A stretch of DNA of 64,000 nt from Methylobacterium sp. Leaf125 (GTDB lineage: Bacteria > Pseudomonadota > Alphaproteobacteria > Rhizobiales > Beijerinckiaceae), in contig NZ_LMNU01000001.1 of assembly GCF_001423085.1 (NCBI RefSeq), positions 353,648 through 417,647 of the forward strand. The letters are read 5' to 3'. A program made the position numbers and the translations under genes. A model generated the notes under the pieces. The model had not been told where the DNA came from. It did no database searches and was given only the letters and a program-made list of their open reading frames with translations. Below, one piece after another: positions 8,643-17,171 of the stretch (position 1 is its first letter; each line of letters opens with the position of its first letter).

Positions 8643-8662
8643 TACCATCCCACTGGATGGTA
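8643..8662. promoter_or_regulatory. perfect palindrome TACCATCC-CACT-GGATGGTA, probable autoregulatory operator
   Basis: Two 8-base arms separated by CACT form a perfect inverted repeat ending 13 bases before the ATG of a ribbon-helix-helix protein gene. Such regulators usually repress their own operon from short palindromes overlapping the promoter or ribosome-binding site, and this is the most likely site here. Confidence 0.5.
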
Positions 8663-8675
8663 ACGGGAAGGTCCG

Positions 8676-9101
8676 ATGCTCGATCTCGAGGATAAGCCCA
8701 GGGCGCCGATCCGGGTCGGCGACACCGAGAAGATCACGATCAATCTCGGCTACGTCGATCTCGGCCACATCGACCTTCTCGTGTCCGAGAGCGTCTACGC
8801 CAACCGAAGCGACTTCATCCGCACGGCCGTGCGCAACCAGATCGCCCGCCACGGCGACGTGACCCGGCAGTCGGTGGCCCGCAAGGGCGTCGAACTCGGC
8901 CTGCGCCGCTACGACCGGGCCGAACTCGAGGCCGCGCGCGCCAGCGGCATCCGCCTCGACATCCGCGTCCTCGGGCTCGCCAGCATCGCGCCCGACGTCA
9001 CGCCGGAACTGGCCCGCGACGCCATCGCGTCGATCGAGGTCATGGGAAGCCTGCAGGCGACCCCGGCCGTGAAGGCGGCCCTCGCCGACCGCCTTCGCTG
9101 A
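8676..9101 (+). CDS. CopG-like ribbon-helix-helix transcriptional regulator
   Basis: A 141-residue protein whose N-terminal third looks like a ribbon-helix-helix DNA-binding domain: a beta strand (EKITINLGYVDLGHIDLL), then helix ESVYANRSDFIRTAVRNQI. The C-terminal two thirds, with a segment DIRVLGLASIAP, is probably for oligomerisation or ligand binding and has no clear family. It is 67 bases upstream of the esterase gene in the same direction, and two palindromes precede it. It probably represses both genes. The inducing signal is unknown. Confidence 0.7.
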   Translation: MLDLEDKPRAPIRVGDTEKITINLGYVDLGHIDLLVSESVYANRSDFIRTAVRNQIARHGDVTRQSVARKGVELGLRRYDRAELEAARASGIRLDIRVLGLASIAPDVTPELARDAIASIEVMGSLQATPAVKAALADRLR

Positions 9102-9168
9102 CCATCTCCGAAACCGCGTTCCCGATCTCGCATGGTTCGACCCGTCGTCGAGCCGGAAAGCGAACCCC

Positions 9169-10590
9169 ATGACCGACTCTTCGAACCGGATGCAGGACCG
9201 CCTCGCCGACATGATGGAGGCGACGCGCCTCACGGCTGCCGGGCGCCTGCAGGACGCGACGGACCTGTTGCAGCGCGGCTTCGCCGGCGCGCCCGGCCGG
9301 TCGACGGCCGACCACGGCGCACCGGCGCCCCAGCCCCACACCATCGACCTGGTGGCCGAGCGCGTCGAGACCGGCCCTGCGACCGACCGGTCCGGCGCAT
9401 CGGCCAAGCCAGCATCCCCGTCGGCATCCGAGCCTGCGTTCAGGACCGAGCCCAAGTCGGGTCCGGCCGCGGCCAAGTCCGGTCCGGCCGCGGCCCAATC
9501 GGGTTCGGCCGCGGCCGAGGAGGCGCGCCTCGCCGCGATCCTCCCCGAGAAGCTGCGCAAGGTCGTGGAGACGGTGACGCGGGGCATCGCCCCGGTGCTC
9601 GGCGGCCTTGGCAAGGCCGGTCACGGCGGGGCGACCCCCTCCGGCCTCGCCGGCAATCTCGGCACCCTCGTCTCGGGCCTGGCCGGCGGTCTCGGCCCGT
9701 CGGGCTTCAACCAGGCCCGCGCGCCCCTCACGGAGGGCGGCAGCTTCACGGACCACAGCTTCGCCAACGCGGCCGGGGCGCGGGACTACAAACTGTTCGT
9801 CCCCAGCGACGCCCGTCCGAACCTGCCCCTGGTGGTGATGCTGCACGGCTGCACCCAGTCGCCGGACGATTTCGCCGCCGGCACCGGCATGAACGCCCTC
9901 GCGGAGGCCGAGGGCTTCCTCGTGGCCTACCCGGCCCAGAGTGGGCGCGCCAACGGCCAGCGTTGCTGGAACTGGTTCCAGCCCGTCGACCAGGGCCGGG
10001 ACTCCGGCGAGGCCGGCATCATCGCCGGGCTGACCCGCGCGATCATCACCGAGCATCGGGTCGACACGACCCGGGTCTACATCGCCGGCCTGTCGGCGGG
10101 CGGCGCGGCGGCGGTGAACATCGCCCGGGCCTATCCCGACCTCTACGCGGCGGTGGGCATCCATTCCGGCCTCGCGGCAGGCTGTGCCCGCGACGTCTCG
10201 ACCGCGCTCACGGTGATGCGCCTCGGCCCGGTGGCCGCCGCCGACTGCGCGGTCGCCGCGGTGCGGGTGCCCACCATCGTCTTCCATGGGGAGAGCGACA
10301 GCACCGTGAACCCGCGCAACGGCGAGCAGGCGCTGGCCCAGGCCGGCATCGACGGACTGACGCCCGAGGCGGCGGAGGCGGTGAGCCCGGGCGGCCTGCC
10401 CTACACCCGCACCCGCTACGCCGATGCGGACGGCCGGGTCGCGGTGGAGGGCTGGATCGTGCGCGGCCTCGGCCATGCCTGGTCCGGCGGCAGCCCGGCC
10501 GGGAGCTACACCGATCCGCGCGGGCCCGACGCGGCGCGGGCGATGCTCGAGTTCTTCCGGGCCAATCCCCTGGCGGCGGGCCGGGCCTGA
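9169..10590 (+). CDS. PHB depolymerase family esterase (LpqC/COG3509 type)
   Basis: Serine esterase of 473 residues with an alpha/beta-hydrolase core in its second half. Visible are the oxyanion segment VVMLHGCTQSPDDFA, the aromatic NWFQP, the nucleophile elbow GLSAGG, a FHGESDSTVNP segment with the acid Asp, and a C-terminal GLGHAWSGG with the catalytic His. The first 175 residues are low-complexity and include a 21-bp tandem repeat. No signal peptide is evident, so it may act on intracellular polyester or short esters. The pairing with an upstream regulator and a possible PhaR site suggests a link to PHB metabolism, but the true substrate is not shown by the sequence. Confidence 0.8.
   Translation: MTDSSNRMQDRLADMMEATRLTAAGRLQDATDLLQRGFAGAPGRSTADHGAPAPQPHTIDLVAERVETGPATDRSGASAKPASPSASEPAFRTEPKSGPAAAKSGPAAAQSGSAAAEEARLAAILPEKLRKVVETVTRGIAPVLGGLGKAGHGGATPSGLAGNLGTLVSGLAGGLGPSGFNQARAPLTEGGSFTDHSFANAAGARDYKLFVPSDARPNLPLVVMLHGCTQSPDDFAAGTGMNALAEAEGFLVAYPAQSGRANGQRCWNWFQPVDQGRDSGEAGIIAGLTRAIITEHRVDTTRVYIAGLSAGGAAAVNIARAYPDLYAAVGIHSGLAAGCARDVSTALTVMRLGPVAAADCAVAAVRVPTIVFHGESDSTVNPRNGEQALAQAGIDGLTPEAAEAVSPGGLPYTRTRYADADGRVAVEGWIVRGLGHAWSGGSPAGSYTDPRGPDAARAMLEFFRANPLAAGRA
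9454..9516 (+). repeat. three tandem 21-bp repeats inside the esterase gene
   Basis: Units at 9454, 9475 and 9496 encode KSGPAAA, KSGPAAA and QSGSAAA. The first two differ at one base. The unit length is a multiple of three, so copy changes would keep the frame. They sit in the low-complexity linker before the catalytic domain. Confidence 0.85.
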
Positions 10591-10595
10591 ACGTC

Positions 10596-10614
10596 CGGCG
10601 GGTTCAGCCCGCCG
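10596..10614. terminator. hairpin between convergent esterase and panC genes
   Basis: CGGCGGG and CCCGCCG arms of seven bases flank a 5-base loop. The loop contains the first base of the panC stop codon region, and the hairpin follows the esterase stop by five bases. No T-run follows, so it would be a weak or factor-assisted bidirectional terminator. Confidence 0.4.
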
Positions 10615-11461
10615 CGACGTTGTCGATGAGGCGCGTGCGGCCGAGATAGGCCGCCGCCAGCACCCGGGCCGGCCGCGAGGCGTGCTCCACCGGCGCCAGC
10701 GTCTCGGCATCGCGGACCTCGAGATACTGCACCGGCGCGAAGCCCGCTTCGACCAGCGCGGCCCGGCCTTTCGCGATCAGGGGGCCGGCGCTTCCGCCGG
10801 CCGCGAGGCCCGCGGCGATCTCGGACAGGACGGCGTGAAGGCGTGGCGCGCGCGCCCGCTCCTCGGGGGCGAGGTAGCGGTTGCGCGACGACAGGGCGAG
10901 GCCGTCCGCCTCCCGCAGGGTGGGAACGCCCCGGATCTCGACGGGCAGGTCGAGGTCGCGCACGGCGCGGCGGATCACCAGGAGCTGCTGGTAATCCTTC
11001 TCGCCGAACAGGGCGCAGTCCGGCTGGACCTGGTTGAGGAGCTTGGTCACCACCGTGGCGACGCCCGAGAAATGCCCCGGCCGATGGGCGCCGCACAGGC
11101 CCTCGGTGAGCCCGCCCACCTCGATCCGGGTCGAGAAATGCTCGGGGTACATCCCGGAGACTTCCGGCAGGTAGGCGGCATCGACCCCCGCCTCCGCCAG
11201 CAGGGCGAGGTCCGTCTCGGTGTCGCGGGGATAGCGCGAAAAATCCTCGTTCGGGCCGAACTGGGTCGGATTGACGAAGATGCTCGCCACGACGCGTCGG
11301 CCGAGGCTGCGCGCCCGCGCCATCAGGGCGAGGTGGCCGGCATGGAGCGCCCCCATCGTCGGCACCAGCACCACCCGCTCGTCGGCCCGGCGCCACGCGG
11401 CGACCGCGGCCCGCAGGGGGGCGACGGCCGTAAACCGGAGCAGGGAGGCGGGATCGGACAT
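10604..11461 (-). CDS. panC: pantothenate synthetase
   Basis: Joins pantoate and beta-alanine using ATP to form pantothenate, the precursor of coenzyme A. The 285-residue protein has the nucleotide-binding VPTMGALHAGH at residues 33-43, FVNPTQFGPNEDF with the pantoate site, and the KMSKS-like region LSSRNRYL. Length and order of motifs are typical. No panB lies in the window. It is convergent with the esterase gene; upstream lies a small secreted-protein gene in the same direction. Confidence 0.95.
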   Translation of the reverse strand: MSDPASLLRFTAVAPLRAAVAAWRRADERVVLVPTMGALHAGHLALMARARSLGRRVVASIFVNPTQFGPNEDFSRYPRDTETDLALLAEAGVDAAYLPEVSGMYPEHFSTRIEVGGLTEGLCGAHRPGHFSGVATVVTKLLNQVQPDCALFGEKDYQQLLVIRRAVRDLDLPVEIRGVPTLREADGLALSSRNRYLAPEERARAPRLHAVLSEIAAGLAAGGSAGPLIAKGRAALVEAGFAPVQYLEVRDAETLAPVEHASRPARVLAAAYLGRTRLIDNVAAG

Positions 11462-11561
11462 CGGCGGGTCGTCCTCGACAAGGTCTTCGGCAAAGTCTCG
11501 CGGGCGCGGATCGCGTCCCGGCGCGAGACCTAATCGCCCCGCCGACGGGACGCCAGACGCC

Positions 11562-11957
11562 TCAGGGACAATAGGGCCTCAGGGGCCGGCCGTAGGGATC
11601 GTCGACCCCGAGGGGTGGAGTGAAGCCGTAGTAGCTCGGCTTGCCGAGGCCGTAGGCCGAGCCGACATAGCTCGGGTCGCCGGGGGCATCGGTGGGGATC
11701 GGAACCCGCCGGGCAATGCAGCCGGCCAGCCGCCGGCGCGGCACCGGTGAGCGGTTTACCACGCCACCGTCCTCCTCCGCCCGCGGGAAGTAGCGCGGCA
11801 GGCTCTCGGGCTCCGGCGCGTAACCCTCCACCGCGCGGCCAGGGGTCGGGAAGGCTAGGCCGCCGAGATCCGCCGCACCGGCAGGGGCTGCCAACAATCC
11901 GGCCAGGAGGGCGAGCACCGTCCCGTCCCGTCTGATCGTCACACCACCACGCCGCAT
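11562..11957 (-). CDS. small secreted protein of unknown function
   Basis: A 131-residue product with an N-terminal signal peptide (Arg-rich start, then LALLAGLLAAPAGA, likely cleaved before or after ADLGG). The mature chain is rich in Pro, Gly, Tyr and Arg, has only two cysteines (one mid-chain in AGCIARR, one next to the C-terminus, YCP), and ends with a run of PYGRPLRPYCP. Such basic, proline-tyrosine-rich exported proteins are common in Methylobacterium. No family is recognised. A longer frame extends upstream across the beta-lactamase gene, but the signal peptide fixes the start here. Confidence 0.6.
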   Translation of the reverse strand: MRRGGVTIRRDGTVLALLAGLLAAPAGAADLGGLAFPTPGRAVEGYAPEPESLPRYFPRAEEDGGVVNRSPVPRRRLAGCIARRVPIPTDAPGDPSYVGSAYGLGKPSYYGFTPPLGVDDPYGRPLRPYCP

Positions 11958-12007
11958 CGGGTCCACTCCTCGCGGGACGACGGTGGCAGGCAGGCGTGAA
12001 CCGAGTG

Positions 12008-12940
12008 TTAACCATAGGCCGTTGCGATGACCCGGCCGATCGCCGCGTGGGCCGCGTCGCGGGCCTCGCTCGTGGCGTCCGACCCCGTGATGTAAACGGC
12101 TGCCACCAGGGGCGCCCGGGCCGGCGGGCGCAGGAGCGCCACCACGTTGGCGGTGCCGTAGGCCCCGCTGCCCGTCTTGTCGCCGATGCCCCAATCGGCC
12201 GGAAGCCCCGCCCGCAGGCGCTTCGTTCCGGTGCGGGAGGCCGTCATCCAGCCCTTGAGCCGGGCGCGGCCGGCCTCCGACAGCGACGGTCCGAGCAGGA
12301 TCTTCCCGACGGTCGCCGCCATCGCGGCGGGCCGGGTGGTGTCGCGGGGATCGCCGGGCACGGCCGAATTCAGGTCGGGTTCGGTTCGGTCGAGGCGGGT
12401 CACCGGGTCGCCGAGGTCCCGGCAAAAGCCGGTCAGGGCCGCGGGACCACCGAGGGCACCGAGCAGGAGGTTGGCGGCGGTGTTGTCGCTCCAGACCAGG
12501 GCGGCGGCGCACAGAGCTTCCACCGACATCGTCCCGGCCTCCGGTCCGCCCGCCCTCAAGGCGCGGGTGGTGACGGGGGCGTAGGTGTCGAGGTCGGCCT
12601 CGCCGTAGGCGAGGCGGCGGTCGAGCCGTTCGCGGCCCGCCTCGACCCGGGCCAGGATCGCGGCGGCGAGGGGCAGCTTGAAGGTGCTGCAGAGCGGGAA
12701 GGTGCCCTCGGCGTCGTGCAGCAGGGCGGGTCCGCCACCCGTGTCGAGGACGGCGATCCCGGCGCGGCCGCCCAGGTCGCCGGCGATCCGCGCCAGCGCC
12801 GCCCCGGCGTCGGCGAACCGGCCCGCGGGACCTGGATCGGTCTTCCCCTGACCCTGGTTCTGGCCCTGGGCCGCGCTCGGCCGTGGCCGCAGGGGCAGGA
12901 GGGCACCCGTCCCGAGGAGGATCCGTCGCGTCAGGCTCAT
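12008..12940 (-). CDS. class A beta-lactamase (serine penicillinase type)
   Basis: Hydrolyses beta-lactams in the periplasm. All class A active-site elements are present in the 310-residue product: STFK at residues 85-88 (nucleophile Ser85), SDN at 151-153, EPDLN with the general base Glu187, and KTG at 255-257. The N-terminus has RR followed by a short hydrophobic stretch, giving a Sec or Tat signal, then a Gln/Gly-rich spacer. It is slightly longer than usual because of the spacer. No LysR/AmpR-type regulator is adjacent; the neighbour upstream is the end of a Bat operon read in the same direction, 40 bases away. It is probably a chromosomal enzyme rather than an acquired one, as its base composition matches its surroundings. 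Confidence 0.92.
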   Translation of the reverse strand: MSLTRRILLGTGALLPLRPRPSAAQGQNQGQGKTDPGPAGRFADAGAALARIAGDLGGRAGIAVLDTGGGPALLHDAEGTFPLCSTFKLPLAAAILARVEAGRERLDRRLAYGEADLDTYAPVTTRALRAGGPEAGTMSVEALCAAALVWSDNTAANLLLGALGGPAALTGFCRDLGDPVTRLDRTEPDLNSAVPGDPRDTTRPAAMAATVGKILLGPSLSEAGRARLKGWMTASRTGTKRLRAGLPADWGIGDKTGSGAYGTANVVALLRPPARAPLVAAVYITGSDATSEARDAAHAAIGRVIATAYG

Positions 12941-12980
12941 GCGGTTCCGGTCGAGGGGGCTCAGGTGGGTCGTGGAGTGG

Positions 12981-14288
12981 TCAGGGTGCGGTCCGGGCCC
13001 GGCCGTCGAGGGAGGCGAGACGCGAGGACATCTCCCTCGGCTGCGCTGCCGCGGTCGCCGACCGGCTCAGGGCCCGGGCGAGGCCGGGCAGGTCGGGGGC
13101 CGCGACGGTGCCGGGTCCGTAGAGGTGGGAATCCAGGGCGTCGAGGCCTGCGGCGACCTCCGGCTGGGCCCGCCAGGCCTGCACGAGGTCGGGCTGCTCC
13201 AGGAGGACGGGGTCGAGATGGGCGCGGAAGCCCCGCGCGTCCCGGGCCGAGGCGGCGCGCCCGAGCGCCCGGCGCGTCCGCGCGTCGAGGCGCCGGCGTC
13301 CCGAACGCCCGCCGGTGCCGAAGCCCAGCAGGGCGAGGCCGAGGCCGAAGGCGCCGAGGGCCGCGGTCGCCACCACGAGGGGGGAGGCCGGCAGGACGGG
13401 TTTCGCCTCGTCGTCCCGGTCGGGCAGGCCGCCGCCGATCTGGCGGGCGGGAATCTCGGCCTCGCGCAGGGTGCGCGAGACGGTGTCGAACCACGGGATG
13501 ACGATCGCGTCGAGGGGGATGATCTCCTCGATCGCGGGGCGCACGTCCCACTGGTAGGTCGCCCGCGCCACCGGGCCGGCAGGCGTGATGATCGTTTCGC
13601 GGGTCACCGGCCCGGCGAAGGTGAGGATGCCGCGCGTGCGCATCACCGGGCGGGGCGGCAGCCCCTCGGCGACCATGCCCTGCGCCTCCAGGGTGACGAT
13701 GCGCCGCGTGGTCTCGCCGAGCTTCACCGTCTCGGGATCGGGGCTCCAGGAATCCGTGATCGTCACGTCCTTGGCCGGCAGCCACCAGGGCTCCTTCGCG
13801 TCGGGGCCGCCCACCGGCTTCGTCCAGGTGGCGACCGGCAGGGTCACCGGAGCCGAGGGCACGTCGACCACGACCCGCTTCCCGCCGTCGTTGACGGTGA
13901 GGCGGTGCAGGAACGGATCGATGGTGAAGTCGCCCGGATGGTGCGGGAAGATCGCGACCACCCGGTCGAAGGCGATGGCCACCTGCCCGTCGGGCAGGCG
14001 GGTCTTCGACCAGAGGTCGCGGCCGAGCTGCGTCCAGCTGAAATTGGCGAGCGACGGCTGGATCACCTCCTCCAGCAGGATCGGCTGGCGGTAGACCCCG
14101 TGGATGCGCAGCAGCACCATCTCGCGGGAGAACGGATCGGCGTTGCCGTTGCGCTCCGGCGTCACCGTGAGGGTGAGGTCCCCGGGACCGATCTCGGCCC
14201 GGGCCGGGAAGGGCGCGAGGAGGAGGACGGCGAGGCCCGCCGCGAGGACGCCCCGCCGAGTCCGGAACGCGAACCGATCGCTCACCAT
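12981..14288 (-). CDS. BatD-like membrane-anchored protein, last gene of MoxR/Bat operon
   Basis: A 435-residue envelope protein. It has a signal peptide (residues about 12-31), a large beta-rich periplasmic part with segments such as LTLTVTPERNGNADPFSREMV, and one membrane helix near residue 290 (VATAALGAFGLGLALLGFG), followed by a cytosolic tail of about 120 residues. This order and its place after MoxR, two VWA proteins and a TPR protein are typical of BatD-type oxygen-tolerance proteins, although sequence identity in the family is low. It overlaps the TPR gene by seven bases. Its role is probably to work with the VWA proteins in envelope maintenance. Confidence 0.65.
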   Translation of the reverse strand: MVSDRFAFRTRRGVLAAGLAVLLLAPFPARAEIGPGDLTLTVTPERNGNADPFSREMVLLRIHGVYRQPILLEEVIQPSLANFSWTQLGRDLWSKTRLPDGQVAIAFDRVVAIFPHHPGDFTIDPFLHRLTVNDGGKRVVVDVPSAPVTLPVATWTKPVGGPDAKEPWWLPAKDVTITDSWSPDPETVKLGETTRRIVTLEAQGMVAEGLPPRPVMRTRGILTFAGPVTRETIITPAGPVARATYQWDVRPAIEEIIPLDAIVIPWFDTVSRTLREAEIPARQIGGGLPDRDDEAKPVLPASPLVVATAALGAFGLGLALLGFGTGGRSGRRRLDARTRRALGRAASARDARGFRAHLDPVLLEQPDLVQAWRAQPEVAAGLDALDSHLYGPGTVAAPDLPGLARALSRSATAAAQPREMSSRLASLDGRARTAP

Positions 14289-15190
14289 GGATTGCTCCCG
14301 CCGGGCACCGCCGTGCCGGCCTCGACGCGGGCGGCCTGTTCCGCTTTCAGGCGCAGCTTGAGATACCGTCCGGGATCGTCCGGCAGGGTCTGCAGCCAGA
14401 GGCGGTCGGGGCGGATCTCATGGGCCTCGAAGCTCTTCGTCACGCGGCGCACCTCCCGCTCGGGGGCCGCCGCGACCATGGCCGATCCCGCCCCGGTGCG
14501 GCCGCGCCCCGCCGCGTCGCTGGCCGAGCCGCGGGCCTCGCCCTTGCCGGAATCCACGGAGACCTGCTCGGCCTTGCCGCGCCGGGCGACCTTGCTGTTG
14601 CCCGGCGTCGAGGAGGTGGTGCCGCCCTCCTTGTTGCCGGCCAGACCCTCGCCGCTGGAGGTGGCCTGGGTGTCGTCGTTGGGGTCCTGGTTGGAGGTCT
14701 TGTTGTAGCGCGCGCCCACCGTGGCGGTGGCGTTGGCCACGCCGCCGCCCTTGCCGGGATCGCCGGCGCCCTCGTCCACGAGGCGGGCGATCAGCGAGCG
14801 GTTGGCCTGCGCGTCGGCATCGCGGGGGTTGTACTGGAGCGCGGCATCGTAGGCGTCGAGGGCGCCCTGCAGGTCGCCGGATTTCGCCAGGGCATTGCCG
14901 AGGTTGTAGGCGTTGCGCCGGCCGCCGTTGCGGAACAGGGCGGCGGCCTCGTCGTAGCGCCCGGCCTGGTAGAGGGCCGGGCCGCGCCAGGCCGGGTCGT
15001 CGAACACCCAGGCGGCGGCCCCGGGCAGGCCGGCCCCCAGCAGGGCCCGGCCGAGGCTGGTGCGCGGCTGCGCCGTCGCCGTCAGGGCAAGGATGCCGGC
15101 GCCCGCGAGCCCCAGGGCGGCGAGGCGTGCCCAGCGGGTCCAGTCGCGGGGAAGGGCGGGCAGGCGGTCGGACAGGACACCGAGGGCCAT
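14282..15190 (-). CDS. tetratricopeptide repeat membrane protein (BatC/BatE-like)
   Basis: The 302-residue product has a membrane helix near residues 23-40, then TPR-like repeats at about 65-125 (AYNLGNALAKSGDLQGALDAYDAAL with the typical LG..A..G spacing), and a long low-complexity, Gly/Lys/Ser-rich tail. AGGAG lies about 6 bases before the ATG, and the ATG overlaps the stop of the BatB-like gene by one base (TGATG). In Bat operons such a protein serves as the scaffold partner of the VWA proteins. The in-frame sequence upstream of this start is a shadow of the BatB gene. Confidence 0.7.
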   Translation of the reverse strand: MALGVLSDRLPALPRDWTRWARLAALGLAGAGILALTATAQPRTSLGRALLGAGLPGAAAWVFDDPAWRGPALYQAGRYDEAAALFRNGGRRNAYNLGNALAKSGDLQGALDAYDAALQYNPRDADAQANRSLIARLVDEGAGDPGKGGGVANATATVGARYNKTSNQDPNDDTQATSSGEGLAGNKEGGTTSSTPGNSKVARRGKAEQVSVDSGKGEARGSASDAAGRGRTGAGSAMVAAAPEREVRRVTKSFEAHEIRPDRLWLQTLPDDPGRYLKLRLKAEQAARVEAGTAVPGGSNPW

Positions 15191-16131
15191 CAGGCACTCC
15201 TGCGGAACAGGACGAGGGCCGGCAGCAGCGCCAGCAGCACGAGCCAGCGCCCGAGATCGGCGAAGGCCAGGACGGTGTAGCCCCCGGCGGCGAGGTGCTG
15301 GGCGGTGCTGGCGCCCACCGCGTCGAGCACCGGGGCGGGGCTGTCGAGGAGGGCGAAGCGGCCCGAGCCCGCGTCGGTCAAACGCTCGAGGGCGCCTCGG
15401 TCGGGCTTGGGCGACCCCGCGGGCAGGCCGGGTCCGGCGGGGACGAAGAGGCCGTGCAGGTGCCAGCCCTTGGCGCGGATCGCGGCGGCCTCGCGCAGGG
15501 CCGCGTCGCCGATGCCGTCGCCGTCCGTGACGAGGACGACGTCGCCCGCGATCACGCCGGCCTCCGCGAGGGTGCGGCGGGCCAGGGCGAGGCCGCGCTC
15601 GGGATGGGTGCCCCGGTCCGGCACGGTATCGCCGTCCAGGGCGAACAGGGTGGAGGACAGGGCGTCCCGGTCGGTGGTGGGCGGGGCGGCGAGATAGGCG
15701 TCGCCCGCATAGACCACCACGGCGACGCTGCGGGTGCCGGCGGCCTCGGCCACTCCCTGCGCCACCTGGCGCACGTCCTTGAGGTGGCCGCCCTCCGCGA
15801 CGGAACGCGACAGGTCGCATACCACCACGGTCGCGTCGAGGTTGCGGAAGGTGGCGGCGTCCGGGCGCTCCACCGCCGGGCCGGTGAGGGCCAGGGCGAC
15901 GAGCCCGGCCGCGATCGCCGCGGCGAGGTTCGCCTGCCGGCGTCCGCCGAGGACCGCGCCGCGCCGGGCGAGCAGCGCCATCAGGCCGGGATCGACGGCC
16001 CGGGTCCAGTCGCCGAGCGGCGCCGAGCGCCAGGCCGCGCGCAGCGCCAGGGCGGCCACGAGGGGGATCGCCACCAGCCACCAGGGCCGCAGGATCGCGC
16101 AGGTGGCGAGGACGGTGTCGAGGAAGCTCAT
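15190..16131 (-). CDS. BatB-like von Willebrand factor A domain membrane protein
   Basis: A 313-residue protein with two N-terminal membrane helices (residues about 16-32 and 68-84), a VWA domain and a C-terminal helix near the end. The metal-ion adhesion (MIDAS) motif reads DLSRS at residues 106-110, followed later by the Thr-containing segment and VTDGDGIG. MIDAS proteins bind a divalent metal and a partner protein, classically MoxR AAA ATPases. It overlaps both neighbours (ATGA with the BatA gene, TGATG with the TPR gene), so the operon is tightly coupled. Confidence 0.75.
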   Translation of the reverse strand: MSFLDTVLATCAILRPWWLVAIPLVAALALRAAWRSAPLGDWTRAVDPGLMALLARRGAVLGGRRQANLAAAIAAGLVALALTGPAVERPDAATFRNLDATVVVCDLSRSVAEGGHLKDVRQVAQGVAEAAGTRSVAVVVYAGDAYLAAPPTTDRDALSSTLFALDGDTVPDRGTHPERGLALARRTLAEAGVIAGDVVLVTDGDGIGDAALREAAAIRAKGWHLHGLFVPAGPGLPAGSPKPDRGALERLTDAGSGRFALLDSPAPVLDAVGASTAQHLAAGGYTVLAFADLGRWLVLLALLPALVLFRRSA

Positions 16132-17168
16132 GCGGTCCGCCGCGACGCGAGGAGGCCGGCCGCGGCCAGGAAGGCGAGGGCGGCGGGCCAGGGCCAGAGG
16201 TCCTTGCGCAGGGGCACCGGCGGCGCCTTGGCGCGCCCGCCCTCGATCGCGTCGATGGCGTCCGCCATGGCGATGAGGTCGTCGGTGGTCTTCACGCGGA
16301 ACATCCGGCCACCGGTGAGGTCGGCGATCTCGCGCAGGGTCTCGGTGTCGACGACGTCCTGCTCGCCGTCGGCGTTGGAGAGGTCGCGGGGTCCCAGCGC
16401 GATGGTGTGGACGCGGACGCCGAGCTCCTTGGCGAGGCCGGCCACGTCCCGGGGCGTGGTCTGGCCGGCATTGTTGGCGCCGTCCGTCATCAGGATCACC
16501 ACCTTGGCGGTGGCGGCCGGCACGCCCTCGGCCTCCGGTCCCGCCGGGGTCAGGCGCTTGAGGGCGAGGCCGAGGCCGTCGCCGATGCCGGTGGAGCGGC
16601 CGACGAGGCCGATGGTCGCCTCGTCGAGGGCGCGGGCGACGGTGGCGGTGTCGAAGCTCGGGCTGGCGGCGACGTAGGATTCGTTGGCGAAGATGACGAG
16701 GCCGATGCGGTCACCGGCCCGGCGGCGGATGAAGTCGGTGCCGACGCGCTTGACCGCGGCGAGGCGGGTCACGGTCTGGCCGTCGAGGGCGAAGTCGCGC
16801 CGCTCCATCGAACCCGAGAGGTCCATCACCAGCATGATCTCGCGGCCCGAGGCCGGCAGGGCGGTGGCCGGCAGGACGAGGCGCGGTCCCGCCAGCGCGA
16901 CCACCAGGCCCGCCCACAGGGTCCAGACCAGGAGGGTGCGGCCGCGGCCGCGCGCCGCCACGCTGTCGCCGCGGGCGGCCTCGGACACCAGGGACGGCGG
17001 AACCCGCAGGGCGCCGCTCGCCCCGACCCGCTCGGGGGGCATCAGCCTCGTCGCCAGGAGCGGCAGGGGCAGGAGGAGCAGGGCGTACGGGCTCGCGAGG
17101 TCGAAGGCCGAGGCGAGGGCTGTGAACCAGTGCGGCAAGAAGTTCGTCGGCAAGAATCCCGTCAGCAT
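16128..17168 (-). CDS. BatA-like von Willebrand factor A domain membrane protein
   Basis: A 346-residue protein with membrane helices near residues 25-42 and 78-96, a VWA domain with intact MIDAS (DLSGSM at 116-121, and LMTDGANNAG later), and a C-terminal helix (WPWPAALAFLAAAGLLA). This is the standard topology of BatA. It starts three bases after the stop of the DUF4381 gene and overlaps the BatB gene by four bases. Two consecutive VWA genes are characteristic of the aerotolerance-type operon. Confidence 0.78.
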   Translation of the reverse strand: MLTGFLPTNFLPHWFTALASAFDLASPYALLLLPLPLLATRLMPPERVGASGALRVPPSLVSEAARGDSVAARGRGRTLLVWTLWAGLVVALAGPRLVLPATALPASGREIMLVMDLSGSMERRDFALDGQTVTRLAAVKRVGTDFIRRRAGDRIGLVIFANESYVAASPSFDTATVARALDEATIGLVGRSTGIGDGLGLALKRLTPAGPEAEGVPAATAKVVILMTDGANNAGQTTPRDVAGLAKELGVRVHTIALGPRDLSNADGEQDVVDTETLREIADLTGGRMFRVKTTDDLIAMADAIDAIEGGRAKAPPVPLRKDLWPWPAALAFLAAAGLLASRRTA

Positions 17169-17171
17169 GGC

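Noticed and set aside
12939..14708. Long plus-strand open frame of 589 codons across the BatD and TPR genes
   Set aside because: It is antisense to genes with clear domain structure, has Arg/Gly-rich composition with no motifs, and arises from the high GC content.
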